A stretch of 64,000 bases of DNA from Chryseobacterium sp. BLS98 (GCF_001045445.1 NZ_LFNF01000001.1:248001-312000); one strand, 5' to 3'; counted from the first letter of the stretch, positions 35,174-43,618 are shown. The notes: generated by a model from the letters alone, not told the origin. Made by a program: numbers and translations.

Positions 35174-36307
35174 CTAATTCATTTTTTTAAGTAAAGGGCT
35201 TTGTCTGTACCTTTCTTCCTGGTATTCTTCGTAAAGATTCTGCAGGGTTTCAGAGATTTTTGAATAGCCGATCTCTTTTCCCCAGGCCAATAATCCTTTC
35301 GGGTAGTTTACTCCTTTCTGCATCGCCAGTTCAATATCTTCATCGCTGGCAACGCCTAATCTTTTGGCTTCTACCGCCTCATTGATCAACATTGAAATGA
35401 TTCTTAAAAAGATCTGCTGATATAAAGCATCATCTTTCTGAGCTGCCGGGTTCTCTGCACCTTCAGCATAATTGTAGAAACCTTTTTCTGTTTTTCTGCC
35501 GTGAAGTTTGGCTTCGGACATCCTTTGCTGAAGAAGGGACGGTTTATACTTCGGATCGTAGAAATAATCTTTGTAAACGGTTGTCGTTACGGCAAAGTTC
35601 ACATCAACACCAATCAAATCCATTAATTCAAAAGGTCCCATTTTAAAGTTTCCAAGTGTTCTCATGGCCTCGTCTACCTGTTGGTGAGTTGCGATATTTT
35701 CTTCAACAATTCTCAAACCTTCGCCATAGTATGGACGTGCAATTCTGTTAACGATAAATCCGGGAATATCTTTAGCGATGACAGGCATTTTACCCCACTC
35801 TTTCATGAGGTTATACATTTTTTCAGCTAATGATTTTTCTGTAAGCAAAGATGGAATAATTTCAACCAGAGGCATTAGTGGAGCCGGATTGAAGAAGTGA
35901 ATTCCGATGAAACGTTTAGGTTTCTTTAATTCTGCACCGAGAGAGGTGATAGAAATGGATGATGTATTGGAACTGATGATACAGTCTTCAGAAACATAGG
36001 TTTCGAGCTCAGTAAATACTTTGATTTTTATGTCTTTATTTTCGATGATGGCTTCTATGATCAGCCCGCAATCTTTAAAGTCTTTTAGTTCTGTAGCGAT
36101 GGAAATATTAGCTAAAATTTCAACCATTTTCTCTGCCGAAATTTTCTGCTTGTCAACCAGTCTGGTTAATGTTTTTTCCAAACCTACAGTGGCTGTTTCT
36201 ACCTGTTTTGGATTGGCATCATATACCCAGACTTTGCATCCGTTCGTTGCAGCTACTTGTGCAATGCCGATTCCCATAGTCCCGGCACCGATAATTCCTA
36301 CGTTCAT
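35174..36307 (-). CDS. paaH: 3-hydroxyadipyl-CoA dehydrogenase
   Basis: A 377-residue NAD-dependent dehydrogenase with N-terminal GAGTMGIGIA dinucleotide motif, SSNTSS region, FIGIHFFNPAPLMPLVEI, and a C-terminal domain with GFYNY. E. coli PaaH is about 475 residues because of a duplicated C-terminal half, so this is the single-domain version. Its ATG follows directly after the left arm of the inverted-repeat element. Confidence 0.9.
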   Translation of the reverse strand: MNVGIIGAGTMGIGIAQVAATNGCKVWVYDANPKQVETATVGLEKTLTRLVDKQKISAEKMVEILANISIATELKDFKDCGLIIEAIIENKDIKIKVFTELETYVSEDCIISSNTSSISITSLGAELKKPKRFIGIHFFNPAPLMPLVEIIPSLLTEKSLAEKMYNLMKEWGKMPVIAKDIPGFIVNRIARPYYGEGLRIVEENIATHQQVDEAMRTLGNFKMGPFELMDLIGVDVNFAVTTTVYKDYFYDPKYKPSLLQQRMSEAKLHGRKTEKGFYNYAEGAENPAAQKDDALYQQIFLRIISMLINEAVEAKRLGVASDEDIELAMQKGVNYPKGLLAWGKEIGYSKISETLQNLYEEYQEERYRQSPLLKKMN

Positions 36308-36321
36308 AATTTTAATTTGAA

Positions 36322-36348
36322 AATTTGAAAATGAATTAATTTGAAAAT
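36322..36348 (+). repeat. Left arm of 27-bp inverted repeat
   Basis: TTTGAAAAT words. It pairs with 36708-36734 at 26 of 27 positions. Confidence 0.75.
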
Positions 36349-36701
36349 TATTTAAGCTTTGCGCTTGAAATAATTTTAGAAAGAATTAATAGAATCTCCC
36401 TCAAATCCGATAACATTTTTTCGCTCGGAGATTTTAAATGCGGAGATTCTAAACAAAGTAAAATCCAATATTCGGTTTCATCAGCTTCTTTAGCCGCAAT
36501 TTTTAATTTATGAATAAAATCGGCCTTACTTTCCGCATTCTGAGCTTCTCTAACATTCGCTCCAATGGATGTTCCCGATTTAAAAATCTGATTGGCCAAA
36601 GAAAATTTGTTAGCTTTATATAATTCTTATGAAAATTCAATAATATTCAATGCAAAATCGAAAGTCTTATTTATAATAATATTTTCTTTGTCATTTCTCA
36701 T
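36348..36701 (-). pseudogene. Four-helix-bundle protein (S23/IVP-like), broken by nonsense codon
   Basis: Starting at the ATG at 36701 the frame reads MRNDKENIIINKTFDFAL and then a TAA at codon 25 (36629-36627). After that it continues in the same frame as ELYKANKFSLANQIFKSG, GANVREAQNAESKADF to a stop at 36348. The total of 117 codons is normal for the family, and the post-stop part holds the hallmark SGTSIGANVREA. It is therefore a full-length gene with one nonsense change, so the first helix cannot be made. Rescue from a TTG at 36599 would lack helix one. Confidence 0.7.
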
Positions 36702-36707
36702 TTTCAA

Positions 36708-36734
36708 ATTCTCAAATTAATTCATTTTCAAATT
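36708..36734 (-). repeat. Right arm of 27-bp inverted repeat
   Basis: Inverse of 36322-36348 with one mismatch. It directly precedes the ORF start on the minus strand and abuts the paaG stop on the other side. Confidence 0.75.
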
Positions 36735-36737
36735 GAT

Positions 36738-37538
36738 TTATTTCCCTTTATATTCAGGTTTTCTTTTCTGTAAAAAGGCATTTACACCTTCTATAAAATC
36801 TTCTGTTTCTGCTGCTTCTTGCTGTAGATCGCCTTCCAGTTCAAGCTGCTCTTTCAAAGTATTGCTGTAAGACTGGGCAAAAGCTTTTTTAGTTAATTTA
36901 ATAGCAGCTGTCGGCATATTTGACATTTTTTCAAGGATTTCCATCGATTTAGGAGCAAATTCTTCCTCTGTGAAAACCTCAGCGACCAAACCATAAGATT
37001 TGGATTCTTCAGCTGATAATCTTTTTCCAGTAAATGCTAAATAATTGGCTAACTGTCTTCCCAATAATTTTGGTAAGAAATAAGTTCCTCCTGTATCAGG
37101 AATGAGTCCGATGTTTGAAAATGCCTGGGCAAAATAGGATTTATCAACTGCCAGAACAAAGTCGCAGATCAGGGCCAGCATAGCTCCTGCTCCTACTGCA
37201 GGACCATTTACCAATGCCATAACAGGCTTTTTACAACGCGTGATCTCTGTTACCAGAGGGTTGTAGTAGTCCACCACAATTTTTCTGATGATATCATTAT
37301 CATGGTGTTCATTCCCCTGTACGAAGGCATCATCCAGATTCTGACCGGAGCAGAAAGCTCTTCCTCTTCCTGAAATTGCCACGCATCTTACTGTTGGATC
37401 TTCGCTGCATTCTTTAATAAAATCTTTGAGATCCGATAAAGAAGGCTTGGTAAGCGCGTTCATGGTTTCTGGCTGATTGAGGTAAGCTATTTTCAGTTTT
37501 CCGTCAAAATGCGTTTCAATATCAAGTTGTGTATACAT
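36738..37538 (-). CDS. paaG: PaaG, 1,2-epoxyphenylacetyl-CoA isomerase
   Basis: A 266-residue crotonase that isomerises ring-1,2-epoxyphenylacetyl-CoA to oxepin-CoA. The oxyanion-hole segment is GRGRAFCSGQNL and the catalytic Asp region is IGLIPDTGGTYFLPKLLGR, both diagnostic of PaaG. The Glu pair of true hydratases is absent, as expected. No PaaF gene is in the operon. Confidence 0.9.
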   Translation of the reverse strand: MYTQLDIETHFDGKLKIAYLNQPETMNALTKPSLSDLKDFIKECSEDPTVRCVAISGRGRAFCSGQNLDDAFVQGNEHHDNDIIRKIVVDYYNPLVTEITRCKKPVMALVNGPAVGAGAMLALICDFVLAVDKSYFAQAFSNIGLIPDTGGTYFLPKLLGRQLANYLAFTGKRLSAEESKSYGLVAEVFTEEEFAPKSMEILEKMSNMPTAAIKLTKKAFAQSYSNTLKEQLELEGDLQQEAAETEDFIEGVNAFLQKRKPEYKGK

Positions 37539-37555
37539 GGTTCTAAATTTAAAAT

Positions 37556-37671
37556 TAAATGATTAAAAGAATTAAAAATTACACTGCTCTAATTTAACAA
37601 TATAAAATAATCTAACAATCTATATAATGTGACAATCTAACAGTTTAATTATGTAACAATAAATAGTTATG
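37556..37671. repeat. TAACAAT-word repeat spacer (paaD-paaG)
   Basis: Spacer built from repeated words: TTTAACAAT, TCTAACAATCT, GACAATCTAACAG and TGTAACAAT. A different word theme from the TTTGAAAAT elements, but the same position between paa genes. Confidence 0.55.
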
Positions 37672-37678
37672 CATAACA

Positions 37679-38143
37679 TCAATGGCATTTAAAATAATCA
37701 AAAGGTTCCAGACAGTCCAGGCATTGGTAAGAAGCCTTACACAAGGTAGATCCGAATCTGCTGATCTGTTTTGAATTCATAGAGCCGCAACGAGGGCATT
37801 TTTTAGGTTTCCCAATATGATGTTCGTCTGCTCCTTTTTCGGGTGGTGTAATTCCGTAAGCACGGAGTTTTTCTCTCGCTTTATCCGTCAGCCAATCTGT
37901 TGTCCATATGGGAAACATTTTGGTTACTACTTTCGCTTCCCAGCCGTTCTCCTTCATGATCTTCATGATATCCTCCTCAATGGTGAACATGGCAGGACAG
38001 GCAGAGTAAGTGGGCGTAATGGTTACTTCACAGGTATTCTCACCTGTAATTTTTGCCTCTCTTACAATGCCCAGCTCCACAACGTTGATCACCGGAATTT
38101 CGGGATCGGGAACCTGGGATAGTATGTTTAATAAATCATTCAT
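37679..38143 (-). CDS. paaD: PaaD, phenylacetyl-CoA epoxidase maturation subunit
   Basis: A 154-residue MIP18-like protein needed for a functional epoxidase. The N-terminus carries DPEIPVINVVELGIV, and a C-terminal zinc ribbon has CPRCGSMNSK and CLDCLEPFDYFKCH. I start at the ATG at 38143 (MNDLLNILSQVPDPE). Nineteen further codons upstream come from the repeat spacer and are unlikely to be translated. Confidence 0.88.
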   Translation of the reverse strand: MNDLLNILSQVPDPEIPVINVVELGIVREAKITGENTCEVTITPTYSACPAMFTIEEDIMKIMKENGWEAKVVTKMFPIWTTDWLTDKAREKLRAYGITPPEKGADEHHIGKPKKCPRCGSMNSKQISRFGSTLCKASYQCLDCLEPFDYFKCH

Positions 38144-38151
38144 AAATAATA

Positions 38152-38214
38152 GATGTGATAATATAATGATTTGATAATGCGTTGATAATTTCATCAACAA
38201 ATCAACAAATTATC
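38152..38214. repeat. GATAAT-word palindromic spacer (paaC-paaD)
   Basis: Words GATAATATAATGATTTG on the left and, inverted, GATAATTTGTTGATTTG on the right (13 of 17 match). It fills the spacer. Confidence 0.55.
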
Positions 38215-38964
38215 TTACCACGTACATCCCGGATAAGCTCTCTGCATATACTGAAGCTCGCAGAGAATAAATCCGAAGTATTCTGTATGGTATCCTGTTC
38301 TGGATTTAGGCTGCATAAATGGATTTTCCGGAAATGCCAATCCATATTCCTGGAAATCTTTTGTGGTGATGGCTACAAATTCTTTGTACAGCTCATCAAC
38401 ATCCGGAGCGATATTTAAAGCAATTAAATCATCTTCTCCTTCCACTTTTGCGAATAAGCCTTTTGTATATTCCCAAATGTTTTCAATGGCTTTTACCAGT
38501 CGTTCGCGGCTTTCTTCCGTTCCCTGGGCAAAAATTTTCATCCATGAAGAAGCATGGGTATAGTGATATTTTACTTCTTTCAAAGATTTCTGAGCAAGAG
38601 CGGAAAGCTCTTCATCTGCAGAATTGGATAAAGCTTCGTACATCAGTTTCTGATATACAGAGAAAACATATACTTTAAGAATGGTCTGTGCATAATCTTC
38701 GTTGGGAAGTTCTACCCAGTGGGCATTCACGTATTCGTGTTCATATCTTAAAAATGCCAGGTCATCTTCACTTTTACCATTATCGGCAACTCTTGAAGCA
38801 TACTGATAGAAATTATTGGCCTGCCCGAGTTCATCCAGCGCAATATTCGTCAATGCAATATCTTCCTCCAGGTAAGGCCCTTCACCGCACCATTCAGATA
38901 ACCTCTGCCCCATGATGAAACTGTCATCGGCAAATTTCAATAAATAATTATATAGTGGATTCAT
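38215..38964 (-). CDS. paaC: PaaC, epoxidase structural subunit
   Basis: A 249-residue helical ferritin-like protein of the phenylacetyl-CoA epoxidase complex. It forms a heterodimer with PaaA but lacks a working di-iron site. Motifs such as LGQANNFYQYASRV and VKYHYTHASSWM are typical. Length matches E. coli PaaC. Confidence 0.9.
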   Translation of the reverse strand: MNPLYNYLLKFADDSFIMGQRLSEWCGEGPYLEEDIALTNIALDELGQANNFYQYASRVADNGKSEDDLAFLRYEHEYVNAHWVELPNEDYAQTILKVYVFSVYQKLMYEALSNSADEELSALAQKSLKEVKYHYTHASSWMKIFAQGTEESRERLVKAIENIWEYTKGLFAKVEGEDDLIALNIAPDVDELYKEFVAITTKDFQEYGLAFPENPFMQPKSRTGYHTEYFGFILCELQYMQRAYPGCTW

Positions 38965-38968
38965 TATT

Positions 38969-39050
38969 TAATAGATTTCAGATTTCAGACATTAGATTTC
39001 AGATCGACAAAAGTCTTGTATCTGATATCTTGTATCCTGAAGTCTTATTA
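38969..39050. repeat. GATTTCAGA-word palindromic spacer (paaB-paaC)
   Basis: Three GATTTCAGA words on the left, then inverted relatives on the right. GATTTCAGAT (38995-39004) pairs with ATCTGATATC (39020-39029) at 9 of 10 positions. Confidence 0.55.
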
Positions 39051-39051
39051 A

Positions 39052-39333
39052 TTACATATTTTTTACATCATTAGGAATATCGTAGAACGTAGGATGACGG
39101 TATAGTTTGTCATCTGCAGGATCGAAAAACGCTTCCTGATCCATTCCTTCGGAGCTGATGATATATTTGCTCGGAACTACCCATACGCAGGTTCCTTCTT
39201 TCCTTCTCGTATAAACGTCCCTTGCGTTCTGCAAAGCCATTTCAGCTGTTGGTGCCTGAACTGTTCCGGCGTGCTTGTGGGATAATCCCGGTTTAGTCTG
39301 AATAAACACTTCCCACATATCTAAATTTGCCAT
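39052..39333 (-). CDS. paaB: PaaB, epoxidase subunit
   Basis: A 93-residue subunit that bridges the PaaAC dimers. MWEVFIQTKPGLSHKHAGTV at the start, RREGTCVWVVPS-like RRKEGTCVWVVPS, and YRHPTFYDIPND at the end are conserved. Length is normal. Confidence 0.92.
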   Translation of the reverse strand: MANLDMWEVFIQTKPGLSHKHAGTVQAPTAEMALQNARDVYTRRKEGTCVWVVPSKYIISSEGMDQEAFFDPADDKLYRHPTFYDIPNDVKNM

Positions 39334-39334
39334 A

Positions 39335-39455
39335 ATTAATTTGAAAATTTGAAAATTGGTTAATTTGAAAATTGATTATCGTCATCATTGAAAATTTGAG
39401 AATTAGTAACATTGTTAATTTAATTATCAAATCGTCAAACCAGCATATTTTCAAA
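39335..39455. repeat. TTTGAAAAT-word spacer (paaA-paaB)
   Basis: Direct TTTGAAAAT words on the left half and ATATTTTCAAATT at the right end. Less perfect as a palindrome than the copy at 32614 and interrupted by unrelated sequence in the middle. It fills the spacer. Confidence 0.6.
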
Positions 39456-40394
39456 TTATATTACTTCTTTTTGTTGTTTCTCTGCAAAAGCTGCTGCAGC
39501 TTCTTTTACCCAAAGGTTTTCCTGCTGTGCCTTTACTTTTGTCTGTAATCTCTTTTTGTTGCAAGGGCCGTTTCCTTTCAGGATTTCCATGAATTCATCC
39601 CATGGAAGTTCCCCAAAATCGTAATGCTGTCTTTCCTCATTCCATTTCAGGTCTTTATCCGGAATTGTCAATCCTAAGAATTCGGCCTGAGAAACAGTAA
39701 CGTCGATAAATCTCTGACGAAGACTGTCGTTACTTTCTCTTTTCACTCTGTAATTCATAGAGATTTTAGAGTTTGGCGAGCTGTCGTCATTCGGGCCAAA
39801 CATCATTAAAGCCGGCCACCAGAAACGATTTAACGAAGCCTGAGCCATTTCTTTCTGCTGTTTCGTACCACGGCAAAGTGCCATTAAGATTTCATAGCCC
39901 TGTCTTTGGTGGAAAGATTCTTCTTTACAGATTCTTACCATCGCTCTTGAGTAAGGGCCGTAAGAATTTCCCATCAGCATTACCTGGTTCATAATGGCAG
40001 CACCATCTACCAGCCAGCCGATAGCGCCTATATCTGCCCAGCTTAATGTAGGGTAATTGAAAATACTTGAATATTTTGCTTTACCGGAAAGCATATCATC
40101 ATAGGTCGCATCTCTATCTGCTCTGATGGTTCCGTTTCCTAAGGTTTCAGTAGCTGCATAAAGATATAAACCATGTCCTGCCTCATCCTGAACCTTTGCT
40201 AAAAGGGCCATTTTTCTTCTTAATGAAGGAGCTCTTGAGATCCAGTTCGCTTCCGGCAGCATTCCTACAATTTCAGAATGGGCATGCTGGGAGATCTGTC
40301 TTACCAAAAGTTTCCTGTAATCATCAGGCATAATATCTTTCGGCTCCACTTTATTTTCTTCGTGAACGTATTGAACAAATTTTTCTAAGTCCAT
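39456..40394 (-). CDS. paaA: PaaA, catalytic subunit of phenylacetyl-CoA 1,2-epoxidase
   Basis: A 312-residue ferritin-like monooxygenase subunit that inserts one oxygen atom into the aromatic ring. The di-iron ligands are visible as two ExxH motifs, EAGH in [10 protein letters not shown] and ESFH in [13 protein letters not shown]. Length matches the family. It depends on PaaB, PaaC, PaaD and PaaE, all encoded around it. Confidence 0.95.
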   Translation of the reverse strand: MDLEKFVQYVHEENKVEPKDIMPDDYRKLLVRQISQHAHSEIVGMLPEANWISRAPSLRRKMALLAKVQDEAGHGLYLYAATETLGNGTIRADRDATYDDMLSGKAKYSSIFNYPTLSWADIGAIGWLVDGAAIMNQVMLMGNSYGPYSRAMVRICKEESFHQRQGYEILMALCRGTKQQKEMAQASLNRFWWPALMMFGPNDDSSPNSKISMNYRVKRESNDSLRQRFIDVTVSQAEFLGLTIPDKDLKWNEERQHYDFGELPWDEFMEILKGNGPCNKKRLQTKVKAQQENLWVKEAAAAFAEKQQKEVI

Positions 40395-40400
40395 AATTTT

Positions 40401-40476
40401 TTAATTTGAAAATTTGAAAATTTGAGAATGCATCAATTAATTTTCAAATTAACACATTAGCACATTTTCAAATTGA
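40401..40476. repeat. TTTGAAAAT-word palindrome (paaE-paaA)
   Basis: Compact 76-bp palindrome: three direct words AATTTGAAAATTTGAAAAT.. on the left, two inverse copies ATTTTCAAATT on the right. It abuts the paaE stop and precedes the paaA ATG. Confidence 0.75.
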
Positions 40477-40477
40477 A

Positions 40478-41563
40478 TTAAACATCATAATTAAGCATCA
40501 CCACATTGGTAGTAGGGTGACATTGACATGTAAGAACGTAACCTCTGGCTACTTCTTCTTCGGTAAGCGCGAAATTCTTTTCCATGAAAACTTCTCCTTC
40601 CAGAACTTCTGCCTTACACGTACAGCACACCCCTCCTTTACATGCAAACGGCACAGGAAGATTGTCTTTTAATGCTTTATCTAAGATACTTTCTTTTTTA
40701 GAATTCAGGTGGAACGAATATTCATCATCATCAATGATTACCGTTACCATACTTTCGATATTCGCTATTGCTTTGAATTCTTCACTCATTTCCTCCGAAT
40801 TTTCTTCGTCGGGAGCCGTAAAATATTCAAACAATACCTGGATAGCAGGTACTTTTTTATCTTTTTTCAGATAATCTGCAATCCCTTTAATCATTTCTGC
40901 AGGTCCGCAGATAAAATAAGTTGCCTCTTTTACATCAATATCAGTATATCTTTCGAATAGCTGCTCCAGTTTTTCAGCAGAAATTCTTCCTTCGAATACG
41001 GGATCTTCATGCTTTTCACGGCTTACCAGATAGATTACTTTAAGTCTTCCGTTGAATTGTTCAACCAGTTTATCAATTTCAGACCTCTTCATTACATGAT
41101 TCATGCTTCTGTTGCTGTAAAACAGGTAAGCATTAGAATTAGGTTCCTGATAGAGACTTTCTTTAATATTGGACAAGACCGGGCTGATACCGCTCCCCGC
41201 TGCCAAACCTACATAGGTTTTCACATTAGTGGGATGATAAGAAGTATTGAAACCACCCATCGGGGGCATCACTTCCAGCACTTCATCCATATGAAGATGC
41301 TCATTAAAATATCCTGAAACTTTTCCACCTTCCAAAAGCTTAACCAGCACTTCCAGCGTATTGCTTTTTTCACTTGGAGCGTTGCAGATAGAATAAGAGC
41401 GTCTTTCCTCATTTCCATCGATCATCATACGGAAATTAAGATACTGCCCCTGCTTAAACCTGAACTTATCCTTCAGTTCCTCAGGAATTTCCACTGCCAC
41501 GTTTACCGCATCAGAGGTATCTTTCTGAACCTTTACCGTTTTAAGTTTATAAAATGAATTCAT
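40478..41563 (-). CDS. paaE: PaaE, epoxidase reductase (FNR + 2Fe-2S)
   Basis: A 361-residue NAD(P)H reductase that feeds electrons to PaaA. An N-terminal FAD domain with RRSYSICNAP and a NAD domain with AAGSGISPVLS are followed by a plant-type ferredoxin domain with ACKGGVCCTCKAEV (C-x4-C-x2-C) and a distal Cys in LTCQC. Its start overlaps the paaK stop by one base. Confidence 0.93.
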   Translation of the reverse strand: MNSFYKLKTVKVQKDTSDAVNVAVEIPEELKDKFRFKQGQYLNFRMMIDGNEERRSYSICNAPSEKSNTLEVLVKLLEGGKVSGYFNEHLHMDEVLEVMPPMGGFNTSYHPTNVKTYVGLAAGSGISPVLSNIKESLYQEPNSNAYLFYSNRSMNHVMKRSEIDKLVEQFNGRLKVIYLVSREKHEDPVFEGRISAEKLEQLFERYTDIDVKEATYFICGPAEMIKGIADYLKKDKKVPAIQVLFEYFTAPDEENSEEMSEEFKAIANIESMVTVIIDDDEYSFHLNSKKESILDKALKDNLPVPFACKGGVCCTCKAEVLEGEVFMEKNFALTEEEVARGYVLTCQCHPTTNVVMLNYDV

Positions 41564-42879
41564 TATTTTTTAAGTATTCTATTAATTTTTCCGCCTTCAC
41601 ACTTTGGCAGGCTGTCCTGAGCGTGGATTTTTACTTTCGTGGTAATCCCTACTCTCTTTTTGATTTCGTTTTCTATATTTTTTCCAAAACTGCCGACAAA
41701 ATTAAAATAATCATCGGTTCCTGCATCTATTTTTTCGGTTTTTACCAATTCATCATCAATTTCCACATCAATATCCAATGCTACACACATTTGTTCCTTC
41801 TCCACAGGGGTCAGGTAGTAGTTCGGAACCACTCCTTTTACATGGGAAAATGCTTCTTCAATCTGGCTTGGATAAACGTTTACCCCTCTTACAATAAGCA
41901 TATCGTCTGCACGTCCTTTGATCGGTCTCATTTTCACCATGCTTCTTTTGGCATTTTTATCATAATAGAGACTTGTAATATCATTTGTCCAATAGCGTAA
42001 AAGCGGCATTGCTTTTTTAGTTAAAGTGGTAATTACCAAAACCCCTTCTTCTCCAAATGGAACGGGCTGTTTTGTAATCGGGTCCAGAATTTCCGGATAA
42101 AAATGATCTTCCCAGATGTAAGCTCCTCCTTTCTCCTCAAAATCCTCCATTGATACTCCGGGGCCGATGATTTCGCTTAATCCGTAGATATTGGTTGCAT
42201 GAAGGCCCAATCTTTCTTCAATATGGCTCCTGATAATTTCCGTCCATGGTTCAGAGCCTAAAACAGCATATTTAAGACTAATTTCATCTGCAGAAATTCC
42301 TCTGTGGGCAAACTCATCAGCGATGGTTAATGCATAAGACGGTGAGCAGCAGATTACTTCAGGTTTAAAGTCAAGAATCAGATCAACCTGTCTGGCCGTC
42401 ATTCCCCCTGAAATGGGAAGTACACTCATTCCTAATTTTTCTGCCCCATAATGAAGTCCTAATCCTCCGGTAAAAATTCCGTATCCGTAGGCATTGTGCA
42501 GCTGCATTCCAGGTCTTGCCCCCGCTGCATACAACGATCTGGCAACCACTTCACTGAAAAGGTCAACATCTTCTTTGGTGTAGCCTACCACTGTAGGCTT
42601 TCCCGTTGTTCCGCTGGAACAGTGAATCCTCTGCAGCTCGTTTTTCGGGACTGTAAACAATCCGAAAGGATAATGATCTCTCAGATCCTGTTTGTAAGTA
42701 ATAGGAAGTTTCGTAATATCTTCAATAGTCCTTATATCCTGTGGAGATATTCCCGATTCATTAAATTTTCGTCTATAAAATTCCGATCTCTCTTCAAGAT
42801 AACCGACCAAATCTGTTAACCGGTCAGACTGAAGCTGTCTCAACTGGTCGAGCTTTACATATTCAACTGAAAAATCCAT
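41563..42879 (-). CDS. paaK: PaaK, phenylacetate-CoA ligase
   Basis: A 438-residue adenylate-forming enzyme that activates phenylacetate, the first step. The nucleotide motif is HCSSGTTGKPTVVGYT, with YGYGIFTGGLGLHYG and RGVNVYPSQIE further on. I start at the ATG at 42879 (MDFSVEYVKLDQL) rather than a TTG two codons upstream, because the promoter and operator end just before. It is the first structural gene of the operon. Confidence 0.94.
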   Translation of the reverse strand: MDFSVEYVKLDQLRQLQSDRLTDLVGYLEERSEFYRRKFNESGISPQDIRTIEDITKLPITYKQDLRDHYPFGLFTVPKNELQRIHCSSGTTGKPTVVGYTKEDVDLFSEVVARSLYAAGARPGMQLHNAYGYGIFTGGLGLHYGAEKLGMSVLPISGGMTARQVDLILDFKPEVICCSPSYALTIADEFAHRGISADEISLKYAVLGSEPWTEIIRSHIEERLGLHATNIYGLSEIIGPGVSMEDFEEKGGAYIWEDHFYPEILDPITKQPVPFGEEGVLVITTLTKKAMPLLRYWTNDITSLYYDKNAKRSMVKMRPIKGRADDMLIVRGVNVYPSQIEEAFSHVKGVVPNYYLTPVEKEQMCVALDIDVEIDDELVKTEKIDAGTDDYFNFVGSFGKNIENEIKKRVGITTKVKIHAQDSLPKCEGGKINRILKK

Positions 42880-42889
42880 ATTCAACTAA

Positions 42890-42903
42890 CTAACATTTGT
42901 TAG
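42890..42903. promoter_or_regulatory. Operator-like palindrome before paaK
   Basis: CTAAC-ATTT-GTTAG is a perfect inverted repeat lying over the predicted transcription start and 10 nt before the paaK ATG. A TetR regulator is encoded immediately upstream, and repression by overlap of the start site would be typical. The binding protein is inference. Confidence 0.5.
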
Positions 42904-42906
42904 GTG

Positions 42907-42936
42907 TAAATTTAAAAAGAATTTCTATGCTGGCAA
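42907..42936 (-). promoter_or_regulatory. Promoter of the paa operon
   Basis: On the minus strand: TTTTG (TTG at 42936-42934), 19 nt, then TAAATTTA (42914-42907), a seven-of-eight match to TAnnTTTG. It is positioned correctly relative to the palindrome and the ATG. Confidence 0.65.
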
Positions 42937-43031
42937 AATTTTTATGATTTTTGTCATATTTTGAATGATTCTAAATAATTTCAGGCAGTATGAAGGTGAA
43001 ATCGCGAAGGTAAATTTGCTTTAGGGATCTG

Positions 43032-43607
43032 CTACTTTTGGTTTCCTAATAAGCCATAAAGGAGCTTAGCGCGGATCTCATCAGTGATTTCTGAGGTGGA
43101 TTCCGTATTTCTTTTGAACCAGAAGTAAGAATTATTTAGGGTGTGAAGAATGAATCTTGTCGTAAAAGTAGGTGATTTCAGTTGCCAGTTTTCAGCTTTA
43201 TAAATCTCGGAAATCAACTGCTCCACTTCTTCCTGATAATTTTTTCTAAGCTCAATAAATTCAGGGAGTCTTTCTTCAAGATGCTTCCATTCATTAGAAT
43301 AAATATGGGTAACATCCCTGTTCTGAAGAACAACCGATAAGTGTTTATCTAAAAATAAATTGAGTTTATCCTTTGGAGCGATGTCTGTACTTTTAACTGC
43401 CTGAAGCTCATCAAAAAATTCCTGCGCAATACCAAAGCAGATCCATTCAAGGATTTCTTCTTTTGAACGGATGTGGGCATACAGCGACGCAGCTTTTATA
43501 TTAAGCTTTGTGGCAAGGTCTCTCACCGAGCTGCCCATATAGCCTTTCTCTTTGAAAAGCTCTACGGCTACGTCTAAAATTTTCCTTTGTTTTTCTTTAA
43601 GCTCCAT
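43032..43607 (-). CDS. TetR/AcrR family regulator, likely PaaR-like
   Basis: A 191-residue regulator. The N-terminal HTH has VELFKEKGYMGSSVRDLATK and LNIKAASLYAHIRSKEEIL; the rest is a helical effector domain. It replaces PaaX, the GntR-like regulator of Proteobacteria. In Thermus and Deinococcus relatives, TetR-type PaaR proteins release DNA on binding phenylacetyl-CoA; that effector here is inference. Same strand as paaK, 146 nt upstream. Confidence 0.85.
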   Translation of the reverse strand: MELKEKQRKILDVAVELFKEKGYMGSSVRDLATKLNIKAASLYAHIRSKEEILEWICFGIAQEFFDELQAVKSTDIAPKDKLNLFLDKHLSVVLQNRDVTHIYSNEWKHLEERLPEFIELRKNYQEEVEQLISEIYKAENWQLKSPTFTTRFILHTLNNSYFWFKRNTESTSEITDEIRAKLLYGLLGNQK

Positions 43608-43618
43608 CTGGTAAAATG

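Larger units (their letters stand above)
36311..36734 (-). mobile_element. Inverted-repeat-bounded four-helix-bundle element (IVS-like)
   Basis: A 424-bp insert in the paaG-paaH spacer. A single ORF region (36348-36701) sits between 27-bp inverted arms that differ at one position (36322-36348 and 36708-36734). The ORF start lies inside the right-hand repeat words and its stop abuts the left arm. S23/IVP four-helix-bundle genes are best known inside 23S rRNA intervening sequences, which are also bounded by inverted repeats. Mobility is inference; no clear target duplication was found. Confidence 0.5.

Noticed and set aside
36348-36599. Shorter 83-codon frame from a TTG read as a complete four-helix-bundle gene
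   Set aside because: It lacks helix one, has no good start, and the missing residues are present upstream in the same frame behind a single stop codon.
36311-36734. Classical insertion sequence
   Set aside because: No transposase, and no clear target-site duplication at the ends.
37556-40476. CRISPR array
   Set aside because: Repeat words are short, variable, partly inverted and have no unique spacers of uniform length; no cas genes.
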